Shown here in pieces: positions 8,154-16,308 of a stretch of DNA of 31,841 nucleotides. Source of the DNA: SZUA-451 sp034721895 (GTDB taxonomy: Bacteria; Campylobacterota; Campylobacteria; Campylobacterales; Sulfurovaceae); assembly GCA_034721895.1 (NCBI GenBank), contig JAYEND010000112.1:1-31841 (forward strand), written 5' to 3'. Numbering within the stretch: position 1 is the first letter of the stretch; each line of letters opens with the position of its first letter. The notes beneath the pieces were generated by a model, which saw nothing but the letters and a program-made list of their open reading frames with translations, ran no database searches and was not told where the DNA came from. The position numbers and the translations under genes are program-made.

Positions 8154-9395
8154 ATGTATCTTTTCGCTTCTGAAGCAGTTTCGGCAGGGCATCCGGATAA
8201 ATGTGCCGATATTATTGCCGATTCTATTGTAGACACTTTGTTGCAGCTGGATCCTGAGTCAAAAGTTGCTACTGAAGTATTTATCAGCGGTAAGCATATC
8301 ATCATAGGCGGTGAAGTCAAAGCCAATATCTCTCTCAATCCTGCATTCTATGAAGAGATTGCCAAAAAGGCACTCACGCAGATAGGGTATCCCGAGAAAG
8401 GGTTTGAGAGAGGTGAAACCCTTTTTCCTGAAGAGACGGATATCCAGATATATGTCAGCAAGCAATCCCCAGATATTACGATGGGTGTCGTCAAAGCAGA
8501 CGATGAGATAGGTGCCGGAGATCAGGGGATGATGTTTGGGTATGCAACCAGCGAACGGGAAGATTATATGCCTACAGCTTTTGCCTATGCCAGGGAGATC
8601 AGGGATGTGTTGTATCAGTACGCACTCAAGCATCCAGAGACTTTTGGTGTGGATCTCAAAACAGAAGTGCTGATGGATTACGGCAGCAAAGAAAATTTTG
8701 ACAACTGTAAACCCAAGCGTATCGCAAAGATCGTTGTAGCCATATCACATAGCAAAACTATCGAACAGGAAGAGGTTCAGAAACTGGTCAAAAAGATCAT
8801 CGCAGAGGAAGCCAGATTTGAAGAGGGGCATTTTGATGAGAATTCCATAGAGTTTTATATCAACAATACAGGAAGATTTGTCAAACATTCTCCTATCGCT
8901 GATTCGGGCTTGACCGGCAGGAAGGTGGTGTGTGATACCTACGGCGGTTATGCTCCTATAGGCGGCGGATCACAAAGCTCAAAAGACTATACCAAAGTAG
9001 ATCGATCGGCACTCTATGCCGCAAGGTGGCTGGCCAAACATATCGTAGCGGCAGGCCTTGCCAAAAAGACACTGGTGCAACTCTCCTATGTGATCGCAGA
9101 ACCCAGACCTGTTTCCGTGACTGTTGATACGCAGCATACGGGCTTGACAAAGATCAAAGATGAGGAGCTGTCGCAGATCATTGCTGACAGGTTTTCACTC
9201 ACTCCCAGATGGATCACGGAAAAGTTTGGATTGGATCGACCAAGCAAGGAGACCTTTTTATATGCGAAGATCGCTGCAAAAGGACAGATCGGATATACGG
9301 AATATCCATGGGAAAAGCTGAATGAGTTAACCTGGTTTAAAAGTTTATTGTCTCGAAAAAAGGAATTTCATGATTCTGATATCTCCGATCAGTGA
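8154..9395 (+). CDS. metK: S-adenosylmethionine synthase
   Basis: MetK makes S-adenosylmethionine from methionine and ATP in the cytoplasm. The N-terminus MYLFASEAVSAGHPDK carries the ATP-binding GHPDK. The hexapeptide GAGDQG is at residues 120-125, and the phosphate loop reads GGGSQSSKDYTKVDRS (270-285) where most bacteria have GGGAFSGKDPTKVDRS. At 413 residues it is somewhat longer than the common 385, with an unusual tail (FKSLLSRKKEFHDSDISDQ) after the normal end near PWEK. The last 26 bp overlap the next gene, which has its own Shine-Dalgarno inside metK. The assignment is certain; the loop and tail differences are noted under findings. Confidence 0.95.
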   Translation: MYLFASEAVSAGHPDKCADIIADSIVDTLLQLDPESKVATEVFISGKHIIIGGEVKANISLNPAFYEEIAKKALTQIGYPEKGFERGETLFPEETDIQIYVSKQSPDITMGVVKADDEIGAGDQGMMFGYATSEREDYMPTAFAYAREIRDVLYQYALKHPETFGVDLKTEVLMDYGSKENFDNCKPKRIAKIVVAISHSKTIEQEEVQKLVKKIIAEEARFEEGHFDENSIEFYINNTGRFVKHSPIADSGLTGRKVVCDTYGGYAPIGGGSQSSKDYTKVDRSALYAARWLAKHIVAAGLAKKTLVQLSYVIAEPRPVSVTVDTQHTGLTKIKDEELSQIIADRFSLTPRWITEKFGLDRPSKETFLYAKIAAKGQIGYTEYPWEKLNELTWFKSLLSRKKEFHDSDISDQ

Positions 9396-10476
9396 TTTTC
9401 CAACCAATATAACGCCAATAATCAATGAATTTGCACCAAAGATCGAAAAACACATCTTTTTATATGATAAAACAGTAATACCAGGAGATGTAAAAAATCT
9501 AAAAAGCGGTTTGAGATCTTTCATTGATGATCATAAACTTGATATACAAATGAGTGAAATATTGATCGATGGAACCCAAAAAGATAAATTAGTCCTGCTT
9601 GTTTCCAGCCTTCTTAAAGAAGCAAAAGATGCTTCCGATCTTTTTATCAATGCAACCGATACTTCTCCCCATGCGATATGGATCATGGCAGAAATATTCA
9701 AACAGGGAGGAAATGTCATTATATATGATAAATCTGAGAACAGATATACTCTTCTTCACAAAGATACAATTGTGACACATCCCATAAACAGGCCTATGAA
9801 CATCAAGGATTATTGTACCCTTCTTGGGATGAAGATATCATCATGTAAAACAAAAAAAGAGATTTTGAAAAACAAAGAGATAATCTTTCGGCTAAATCAT
9901 AATATTAAACGTTTTAAAAAAGTAAGAGGAGCGCTGCTTAACCGCAGCCATGATTTTGATTTTTCAAAATATAAAGATATTTTAGAGGATTTGCGGCATT
10001 TGGGGATTCTTGACAGCAATGATAAACTCATTAATGCGACATATCTTTCAGGCGGTATTTTAGAACACTATATATTCTTGCTGGCAGAGCCTCTCGGTTT
10101 TGATGATATATTGTTAAATGTTGAGATCGAAGTTGGATATGCAGGGCTTGAGCCGATAAAGAACGAACTTGATATTGCCATGATTAAAGACAACCATTTT
10201 TATACGATCGAATGCAAATCGGGAAGACACGTGAAAGGTAAAGATATTGTTTATAAATATGACTCGATCATCGATTGGTTTGGCAAAGACAGCAAAGCTA
10301 TGATCGTAAATATATCCAAATCGCACAAAAAACACTTAGTTCATTCCAAAGGTTCAAAAACCTTCTCAAGACAGACAATTGAGCGTGCTCTTCTTTATAA
10401 TATCTATGTTTATTACGACAGCAAAATCCATGAAAAAGATTTGACCAGCACCATAAGAAAGTTCTTTTCTGTTTAA
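9370..10476 (+). CDS. Card1/Can2-like CARF-domain endonuclease (DUF1887 type)
   Basis: This 368-residue protein has the two-part layout of Card1/Can2 nucleases: an N-terminal CARF-like Rossmann domain (about 1-140) and a C-terminal PD-(D/E)xK nuclease (about 225-350). Nuclease residues visible are E232 (SGGILEHYIF), D268 (NELDIAMI) and E281/K283 (TIECKSG). Relatives cut DNA and RNA when cyclic oligoadenylate from type III CRISPR complexes binds the CARF domain. Here the CARF loop that is usually TGGTK-like reads NATDTSPHAIWIMAEIF, so ligand or activity may differ. No CRISPR array or cas gene is in the window. The gene overlaps metK by 26 bp, has Shine-Dalgarno AAGGA (9360-9364), and is visibly AT-rich against its neighbours, suggesting acquisition. 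Confidence 0.8.
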   Translation: MILISPISDFPTNITPIINEFAPKIEKHIFLYDKTVIPGDVKNLKSGLRSFIDDHKLDIQMSEILIDGTQKDKLVLLVSSLLKEAKDASDLFINATDTSPHAIWIMAEIFKQGGNVIIYDKSENRYTLLHKDTIVTHPINRPMNIKDYCTLLGMKISSCKTKKEILKNKEIIFRLNHNIKRFKKVRGALLNRSHDFDFSKYKDILEDLRHLGILDSNDKLINATYLSGGILEHYIFLLAEPLGFDDILLNVEIEVGYAGLEPIKNELDIAMIKDNHFYTIECKSGRHVKGKDIVYKYDSIIDWFGKDSKAMIVNISKSHKKHLVHSKGSKTFSRQTIERALLYNIYVYYDSKIHEKDLTSTIRKFFSV

Positions 10477-10523
10477 TTTTTAACTTCTTGCTGTGCCATG
10501 ATAGATAAAAATGAAAGGGATCG

Positions 10524-10557
10524 TGCTATACTTATCACTGTAGTAGAAACAAAGGAG
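10524..10557 (+). promoter_or_regulatory. Extended -10 promoter and Shine-Dalgarno for the small membrane protein
   Basis: TGCTATACT (10524-10532) matches an extended -10 element. AAAGGAG (10551-10557) precedes the GTG start at 10562. No -35 box is evident, which is common in this phylum. Confidence 0.45.
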
Positions 10558-10561
10558 ATGT

Positions 10562-10837
10562 GTGATTGATTTTTTGACCTTTCGTTCTTTTGTGACTCCG
10601 GCGGTTATTATTTTTATCTATTATATTGGAGCAGTTGTGATCCCGCTGCTCAGTTGGTTGTTGATAAGATGGGGCAAAAACCGATATTTCCCCAATGTGA
10701 TTTTAGAATATCGTCTTTATCTCTATGCTGCTTTTGCTTTTTGTTTTTTCTGTATGGAGCTTCTCTGGAGAATGATGGCTGAGTTTGTAATCGCCTACTT
10801 TGATATGCATGATGCCCTCATGAGACTTAGCTTATAA
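10562..10837 (+). CDS. Small two-helix membrane protein, possibly DUF4282-like
   Basis: This 91-residue protein starts at GTG 10562 behind a good AAAGGAG ribosome-binding site. Two hydrophobic segments are clear, at about 11-37 (TPAVIIFIYYIGAVVIPLLSWLLI) and about 51-78, separated by a short basic loop (RWGKNRYFP). The opening IDFLTFRSFVTP reminds me of DUF4282 membrane proteins, but I cannot confirm this. No enzymatic motif is visible. It has its own promoter and is not obviously in an operon. Function unknown. Confidence 0.65.
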   Translation: MIDFLTFRSFVTPAVIIFIYYIGAVVIPLLSWLLIRWGKNRYFPNVILEYRLYLYAAFAFCFFCMELLWRMMAEFVIAYFDMHDALMRLSL

Positions 10838-11413
10838 TGGGTGCCGTAATTCTGTTTTGCTATCGGGAGTATTGTTTTAGTATCATAATATGAGTCGTTT
10901 AGTCAAATTAATCGTTTCATTTTCGGTATTCAGTATCTAAAGGCAGTATTGCCAAAGAGCTTGGTGTTACTACGCTTTGGTCTCTTACTGTATTAAGAAT
11001 TTGAAATTTGACTCCCCTAAGTTACTCGAAAAACCTCTTAGCAAAAAAGAGCAAAAAGAATTAGAAGCAGAACAGAAAAAGAAGATAGTCCAAACAGAGC
11101 ATGAGTTCAGACAAGAAAAAGAGAAGAGACTGGAAGTTCATTTTTCAAATTATGCAAACAAAGAGGAGAGAAATGCAGCTATACTTCAGGCATTGAGCGA
11201 TGGATACGGACAGGCAGAGATAGGAAGATATTTAAATATTACAGCTTCTGCTATAGCCAAAGTGAGGAATAAGTATGAATAAAAGTTTGGTTTCTTCACT
11301 GGCCCTAAAGTTTCTAAAGTTTCAGATTCATATGACGAACGAAAAGATGCTTATTATTTGGATAGCAAACTTATAGGTGTCTTATAGTAAAGTCTTCAGA
11401 GGAGATAACGAAA
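10838..11413. other. Gene-poor degenerate region upstream of glgP
   Basis: This stretch of about 575 bp holds no intact convincing gene. It contains the helix-turn-helix remnant described separately and, in another frame (about 10936-10970), a second HTH-like string GSIAKELGV that ends at a stop. A further open run of about 30 codons before 11388 (DSYDERKDAYYLDSKLIGVL) has no start. A TATAGT box at 11383-11388 and a GGAGA ribosome-binding site just before 11406 probably serve glgP. The mixture of short, out-of-frame coding-like pieces suggests decay of inserted DNA. Confidence 0.5.
10977..11282 (+). pseudogene. Remnant with C-terminal helix-turn-helix, transposase-like
   Basis: A frame of about 101 codons begins only with TTG and lacks a ribosome-binding site. 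It carries a highly charged helical stretch (KKEQKELEAEQKKK...) and ends in a clear helix-turn-helix, ILQALSDGYGQAEIGRYLNI followed by TASAIAKVRNKYE. Such a tail is seen at the C-terminus of Y1/REP-associated transposases and some other DNA-binding proteins. The catalytic part expected upstream is missing or frameshifted. I read it as the 3' end of a decayed transposase gene. A small intact DNA-binding protein is the alternative. Confidence 0.4.
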
Positions 11414-13540
11414 ATGCATGATCCGTCAGTCAACATTGTCCTTCCTGCTCTTCCAGCTGAGCTTAAAGAGCTCAGAGAGATTGCTCTGAATCTTTGGTGG
11501 ACATGGAATCCACGGGGAAAAAATTTATTCAAACTGCTTAATGCCTATCGTTGGAAAGAGTCTGGGCATAATCCTATCCTGATGCTCAAATCGCTTTCTG
11601 AAAAGGAGTTCCGTCATGTCATAGAAAATAGCTTTTTTATGCGTGAATATTACTATGTTTCGGCGCAGTTTAGTCACTATATGGCGGGACAAAGTATTAT
11701 GGCGGAAAAACTGCCGACGGTTGCCTATTTTTGTGCAGAGTTCGGTCTGCACCACAGTGTCCCGATCTATTCCGGCGGACTGGGTTTTTTGGCTGGAGAT
11801 ATCCTGAAAGAGAGCAGCGATATGGGGCTGAGCATGGTCGGTGTCGGATTTATGTATCCGCAGGGATATGTTCACCAGGTAATGGGACCGGACGGATGGC
11901 AGCAGGACAGAAATCAGTCTATTGATAAAGATGCTGCACCGGTGGAGCGGGTACTGGATGAAAAAGGCGGGCATCTCATAGTAGAAGTACCTTTTATCGA
12001 TCCTCCCATAGCAGTATCGGTATGGAAGGTCAATGTCGGACGCACACCCCTCTATCTGCTCGATACGGATATCGATCAAAATGATCCGTGGGACAGAGAG
12101 ATATCGTCAAAACTCTATACACCGGACATGCATCAGCGACTTCGCCAGGAGATTGTACTCGGAGTGGGGGGTTACCGTGTACTTGAAGTTCTTTCGATCG
12201 AGTATTCCGTCCTGCATCTCAATGAAGGGCATCCCGCCTTCGCCCTTCTTGAGCATATCCGTGTGCGTGTCAAATCGGGGATGGAGCCTGAAGCAGCAAT
12301 CGAAGCGGTAAAACAGTGTTCGGTATTTACAACCCATACACCACTTCAGGCCGCCACGGACGTCTACAGTTTTGAGATGATAGAGCAGTACTTCGCTGAG
12401 TACTGGAAAAAACTGGGGGTTAGCAAAGAGCAGTTTCTAAGCCTTGGCGTCAATCCGGATGAACCCTCAGCAGGATTCAATATGACGGTTCTCGGTCTGA
12501 ATATGTGCCATTACCGCAATGGAGTCAGTCAAATCCATGCAGAAACAAGCCGGACGATATGGGCATCGCTTTTCCCGAACATACCTCCTGAAAAGATACC
12601 GATCACGCATATAACCAACGGTGTACATCTTCCGACCTGGCTTAATGACGGACTGCATAGTCAGTATACTCAACTGCTTGGCAATGACTGGCTCAGTATG
12701 CAGGATGATCCTGATCTGTGGCAGTGTATGGATGAGCTTGACAATGAAACATTATGGAATCTCCACCACCGATGCAAACTGTGCCTGATCAATATTCTCA
12801 GGGAGCAGGTCCGCCGTAACTATGCCGATGAAGGGATCAGTCCGGTCGTGGCGCTTGCAGAAGGACTGTTACTTGATCCCGATATTCTGACTATCGGGTT
12901 TGCAAGGCGCATGACCGACTACAAGCGCCCTGATCTGATCCTGCATGATCTGCAGAGACTGGAGAAGATCATCGATAATGAAGACCGGCCGATACAGATT
13001 ATCTTTGCCGGCAAAGCCCACCCTTCGGATAACCCCGGAAAACAGATCCTGCAACGTATATTTAAAACTGCACAGGACCCCCGATTTAAAGGACGTATCG
13101 CCTTTGTCGAAGATTACGGCGAATTTTTGGCCAAATACCTTGTATGCGGTGTCGATGTCTGGCTCAATTCTCCATTGCCGCCGATGGAAGCCTGCGGTAC
13201 CAGCGGTATGAAAAGTTCGATGAACGGTGTACTTCATCTTTCTATTATGGACGGCTGGTGGCCCGAAGCGTTTAATAGCAGCAACGGATGGAAATTCGGC
13301 ACAAAAAACGGTAATGATGCAGAAGATGCCCGATCCCTGTATGATACGCTTGAAAATGAAATCGTTCCCCTCTATTATAACAGTGGCAATGAAGGTATCC
13401 CGCATAATTGGATCGTTATGATGAAGGCTGCCATGCAGAGTATTTCACCGTGTTTTGGCACAAGAAGGATGATGAATGACTATATCGAAAAATTTTATCT
13501 TCCAATCTCTCGGCAGATTGTACAGAAAGAGAAGCAATGA
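11414..13540 (+). CDS. glgP: Alpha-glucan (glycogen) phosphorylase
   Basis: This 708-residue GT35 enzyme releases glucose-1-phosphate from glycogen or maltodextrin using pyridoxal phosphate. It opens with a DUF3417-like segment (ELREIALNLWWTWNPRG) typical of the alpha-glucan phosphorylase branch. The nucleotide/sugar region is IYSGGLGFLAGDILKESSD, followed by HLNEGHPAFA, ITNGVHLPTW and GFARRMTDYKRPDL. The PLP-binding lysine lies in CGTSGMKSSMNG (K600). It is shorter than the roughly 850-residue members but keeps all core motifs. The ATG at 11414 is preceded by GGAGA at 8-nt spacing. Its stop (TGA, 13538-13540) overlaps an ATG that begins a ppsA-like remnant, so it was probably once the first gene of a carbohydrate/gluconeogenesis operon. 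Confidence 0.93.
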   Translation: MHDPSVNIVLPALPAELKELREIALNLWWTWNPRGKNLFKLLNAYRWKESGHNPILMLKSLSEKEFRHVIENSFFMREYYYVSAQFSHYMAGQSIMAEKLPTVAYFCAEFGLHHSVPIYSGGLGFLAGDILKESSDMGLSMVGVGFMYPQGYVHQVMGPDGWQQDRNQSIDKDAAPVERVLDEKGGHLIVEVPFIDPPIAVSVWKVNVGRTPLYLLDTDIDQNDPWDREISSKLYTPDMHQRLRQEIVLGVGGYRVLEVLSIEYSVLHLNEGHPAFALLEHIRVRVKSGMEPEAAIEAVKQCSVFTTHTPLQAATDVYSFEMIEQYFAEYWKKLGVSKEQFLSLGVNPDEPSAGFNMTVLGLNMCHYRNGVSQIHAETSRTIWASLFPNIPPEKIPITHITNGVHLPTWLNDGLHSQYTQLLGNDWLSMQDDPDLWQCMDELDNETLWNLHHRCKLCLINILREQVRRNYADEGISPVVALAEGLLLDPDILTIGFARRMTDYKRPDLILHDLQRLEKIIDNEDRPIQIIFAGKAHPSDNPGKQILQRIFKTAQDPRFKGRIAFVEDYGEFLAKYLVCGVDVWLNSPLPPMEACGTSGMKSSMNGVLHLSIMDGWWPEAFNSSNGWKFGTKNGNDAEDARSLYDTLENEIVPLYYNSGNEGIPHNWIVMMKAAMQSISPCFGTRRMMNDYIEKFYLPISRQIVQKEKQ

Positions 13541-13605
13541 CACAGCCTCCTTATATGCGATGGTTTGATGAGATTGGCATCGAAGATGGCAGAGTTCCTG
13601 GTTAA
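13537..13605 (+). pseudogene. ppsA: 5' remnant of a phosphoenolpyruvate synthase gene
   Basis: An ATG overlapping the glgP stop (ATGA, 13537-13540) opens a 22-codon frame reading MTQPPYMRWFDEIGIED and then GRVPG before TAA. YxRWFDEIGIED is the characteristic N-terminus of PEP synthases, normally followed by VPLVGGKNASLGEM. Just past the break another frame gives LVNQ, as if VPLVGGK had decayed with a frameshift. No further ppsA-like sequence is seen before the next gene at 13733. Family resemblance is from memory; truncation is read directly. Confidence 0.6.
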
Positions 13606-13665
13606 CCAGTAAAATAATAGAGAAATCTACCTAAATATCACTTTGGCCTGGAGTATGAAGAGATT

Positions 13666-13674
13666 TGATATAAT
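13666..13674 (+). promoter_or_regulatory. Extended -10 promoter for the P-type ATPase gene
   Basis: TGATATAAT is a perfect extended -10 element 58 bp before the start codon. No well-spaced -35 box is seen. An AGAGGGA ribosome-binding site follows shortly before ATG 13733. Confidence 0.55.
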
Positions 13675-13732
13675 GTCAGAGGTGCCCCAAATATAGAAAA
13701 TATGAGGTCAATAATATGAAGAGGGACAAAGA

Positions 13733-16246
13733 ATGACTATTCCGGAACATCCTCATTTTGAAACAGTTGAATCGTTAGCGGAACAGTTGGAAACCTCAAA
13801 AGAGGGATTAAGTCATGCAGCTGTACAAAAAAATCTCTCTATCTACGGTTTAAATGAAATTAAAGAAAAAAAGCATAATCTTTTTATACTCTTTCTGGCA
13901 CAGTTTAAAAGTCCTTTGGTTTATGTGCTGGTAGTTGCAGTTCTACTTTCTCTCTTTTTGGGAAAGATGCATGAAGGATTGCTGATACTGCTTATCATCC
14001 TGATCAATTCATTCATCGGATTTTGGCAGGAAGTTAAAGCACTCTCATCCATCAAGGCACTGAAAAAACTGACTGAAAGTAAAACACAGGTCAAACGTGA
14101 AAACCGGGCATTCGCCATCTCCTCTGCTGAACTTGTACCTGGGGATGTCATCATTTTGAGCGAAGGAGATATCGTACCTGCTGATATCCGCCTCTTTGAC
14201 ACAACTGGAGTGGTGATCGATGAATCGATCCTTACGGGAGAATCTGTACCGGTACAAAAAGATGCGAAACTTACTCTGCCTAAGGAAACATTACCCTATG
14301 AATTGGACAATATGGCGCTCTCCGGTACCACGGTAACCAAAGGCAAGGCAGAAGGGTTTGTTGTATTTACCGCAGAAAAGACTTATCTTGCATCAATTGC
14401 GGGTAAAGCAAAAGAAGAGTCACCTGACACTCCATTGACCAAAGCACTGGAAGTTTTTATCAGAAAACATATGTTTATCCTGCTTATAATGATCGCGTTA
14501 ACTGCTATCCTTGCCCTTTGGCAAGGCAGAGAGGGCATTGAAGTTATTTATCTGGTCATCGCCGAATTGGTTTCTGCCGTACCGGAAGGTCTGCCGATCG
14601 TCGTAACACTGGTTCTTACGATAGGTGCAATGACGCTCAGTGTCAGAAAAGTATATATCCGTCATTTGCCCTCTGTCGAAACATTAGGAAGCGCTACAGT
14701 CATCGCATCGGATAAGACAGGTACGATCACCCAGGGCAAACTCTATGTAAAAGATGTTTTCTCTCTCCATGAGACCTTTTCACAAACGGTTTCGGCGCTT
14801 GCCAATGAATCGATAGAGGGAAAGGGGGATCCGGTAGATACTGCCCTTGCACTTTGGGTCGGCAAAGAGTATAAAAGCATCAGACAAAAATATCCCCGTG
14901 TCAACCTCTATCCTTTTGATACCAAACATAGATTGATGGCAAGCTCAAATATGATCCAAAAAGAGCACAAGATCTTTGTAAAAGGTGCTTTTGAATCGCT
15001 CAAGCAGTTTGCCACGAATCAGGAAGATTTTGAGACCCTTGAAAAAGAGCATGACAAGTTGGCTTCCAATGGGTTAAGAGTCATCGCGTTGGGTATGGGA
15101 GAGCACACGACTGACGATATTGATAAATGGCAAATTGAGATCGTAGGATTGGTAGGCTTTTTAGATCCACCCAAAGAGGGGGTCTTGGAGGCTGTTCAAA
15201 CTGCACAAAAAGCCGGAGTCAAAGTGATGATGATCACAGGGGATAATCCCCTTACTGCTGCCGCTGTTGCAAGATCAGTCAATATATACAAAGAAGGGGA
15301 TCTGGTTGTTACGGGCAAAGAACTGAATAGTATGGATGATAAAATACTCGAAGAGCTTTTACCCAAAGTAACTGTTTGGGCAAGAGTACTCCCGGAACAT
15401 AAATACCGCATCGTTAAAACACTGCAAAAACAGGGAGAGATCGTTGCTGTTACAGGTGATGGTGCCAATGATGTTCCTGCCTTAAGAGCTGCAGATCTGG
15501 GTATTGCTATGGGGGACGGTACCGATGCAGCAAAATCTACTGCAAAAATGGTGCTGGCTGACAACAATTTTACAGTCATTGTCGATGCGATCAGGCAGGG
15601 TCGTACTATTGCCAGTAATATCCGTAAAGCTATCTATTTTCTCGTCTCTACGAGTTTGGATGAAGTGATCCTCATCACCGGAGCAATTTTGATGGGGCTG
15701 CCGCTGCCGCTCTATCCTGTGCAAATCTTATGGATCAATCTTGTTGCAGACAGTGCGTTGGATAAAACCTTTCCATTTTTAAAAAGTGAAGAAGATGTCA
15801 TGAGCAGGGCACCAACCAAACTGCACAAACAATTTTTAGATAAAATACAGCTTTTACGGGTACTTTATGCCGCACTGGTTATTAGTTTAGGTGCACTTTT
15901 TTTATATATCTGGATGCTGGATCACTACGGAAAAGAGAGTGCCATATCCACACTTTTTACAGCCTTTGTCATTGCCACATGGATCAACGGTTTGCAGTCA
16001 CTCAAAGAGCATGAACCCTTTTTGAAAAATATTAAAAAATCATTGCACATTAATCCATACATTTTTTACGGTATAGGAATCGGGCTGATACTGCAGCTCT
16101 TTGCCATTTATGTACTTCCGGACGTATTTCATACACTTCCATTAAATACCGAATCACTGATGATGATCGGTTTGTTGGCGCTTTGGGTATTTGGTATGAT
16201 CGAGATACGTAAATGGGTTGAGTACTTGTGGAAAAAAAGCAATTAA
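13733..16246 (+). CDS. P2-type cation-transporting ATPase
   Basis: This 837-residue membrane pump is driven by ATP through a phospho-aspartate. Order of domains: cytoplasmic N-terminus, helices M1-M2 (about 48-90), actuator domain with LTGES, M3-M4 with PEGLP (E285), phosphorylation motif SDKTGTIT (D327), nucleotide domain with KGAFE, hinge MITGDNP and GDGANDVPAL, then six C-terminal helices. M5 has STSLDEVI and M6 has LWINLVADSALDKT. PEGLP and the M5 glutamate are as in Ca2+/Na+/K+ pumps, but M6 lacks the SERCA VTDG pattern (ADSA instead), so the cation is uncertain: Ca2+, Na+ or another. It has its own promoter and stands next to the N-type ATPase genes. Confidence 0.88.
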   Translation: MTIPEHPHFETVESLAEQLETSKEGLSHAAVQKNLSIYGLNEIKEKKHNLFILFLAQFKSPLVYVLVVAVLLSLFLGKMHEGLLILLIILINSFIGFWQEVKALSSIKALKKLTESKTQVKRENRAFAISSAELVPGDVIILSEGDIVPADIRLFDTTGVVIDESILTGESVPVQKDAKLTLPKETLPYELDNMALSGTTVTKGKAEGFVVFTAEKTYLASIAGKAKEESPDTPLTKALEVFIRKHMFILLIMIALTAILALWQGREGIEVIYLVIAELVSAVPEGLPIVVTLVLTIGAMTLSVRKVYIRHLPSVETLGSATVIASDKTGTITQGKLYVKDVFSLHETFSQTVSALANESIEGKGDPVDTALALWVGKEYKSIRQKYPRVNLYPFDTKHRLMASSNMIQKEHKIFVKGAFESLKQFATNQEDFETLEKEHDKLASNGLRVIALGMGEHTTDDIDKWQIEIVGLVGFLDPPKEGVLEAVQTAQKAGVKVMMITGDNPLTAAAVARSVNIYKEGDLVVTGKELNSMDDKILEELLPKVTVWARVLPEHKYRIVKTLQKQGEIVAVTGDGANDVPALRAADLGIAMGDGTDAAKSTAKMVLADNNFTVIVDAIRQGRTIASNIRKAIYFLVSTSLDEVILITGAILMGLPLPLYPVQILWINLVADSALDKTFPFLKSEEDVMSRAPTKLHKQFLDKIQLLRVLYAALVISLGALFLYIWMLDHYGKESAISTLFTAFVIATWINGLQSLKEHEPFLKNIKKSLHINPYIFYGIGIGLILQLFAIYVLPDVFHTLPLNTESLMMIGLLALWVFGMIEIRKWVEYLWKKSN

Positions 16247-16308
16247 GAAGCTAGGTAAATTGCCAAGATGAAATAAACAACTATAATTTTTGCAAAAATC
16301 TGTCAACA

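Noticed and set aside
9370..10476. Nearby CRISPR array or type III cas genes to accompany the Card1-like nuclease
   Set aside because: I looked for regularly spaced direct repeats and cas motifs across the window and found none.
11275..11376. 33-codon ATG frame (MNKSLVSSLALKFLK...) after the HTH remnant
   Set aside because: It is very short, has no ribosome-binding site, and lies in a region of decayed fragments.
16286..16299. Perfect palindrome ATTTTTGCAAAAAT between the P-type ATPase and gamma genes
   Set aside because: It has no loop and is pure A/T apart from GC at the centre, so it is not a convincing terminator or specific operator.
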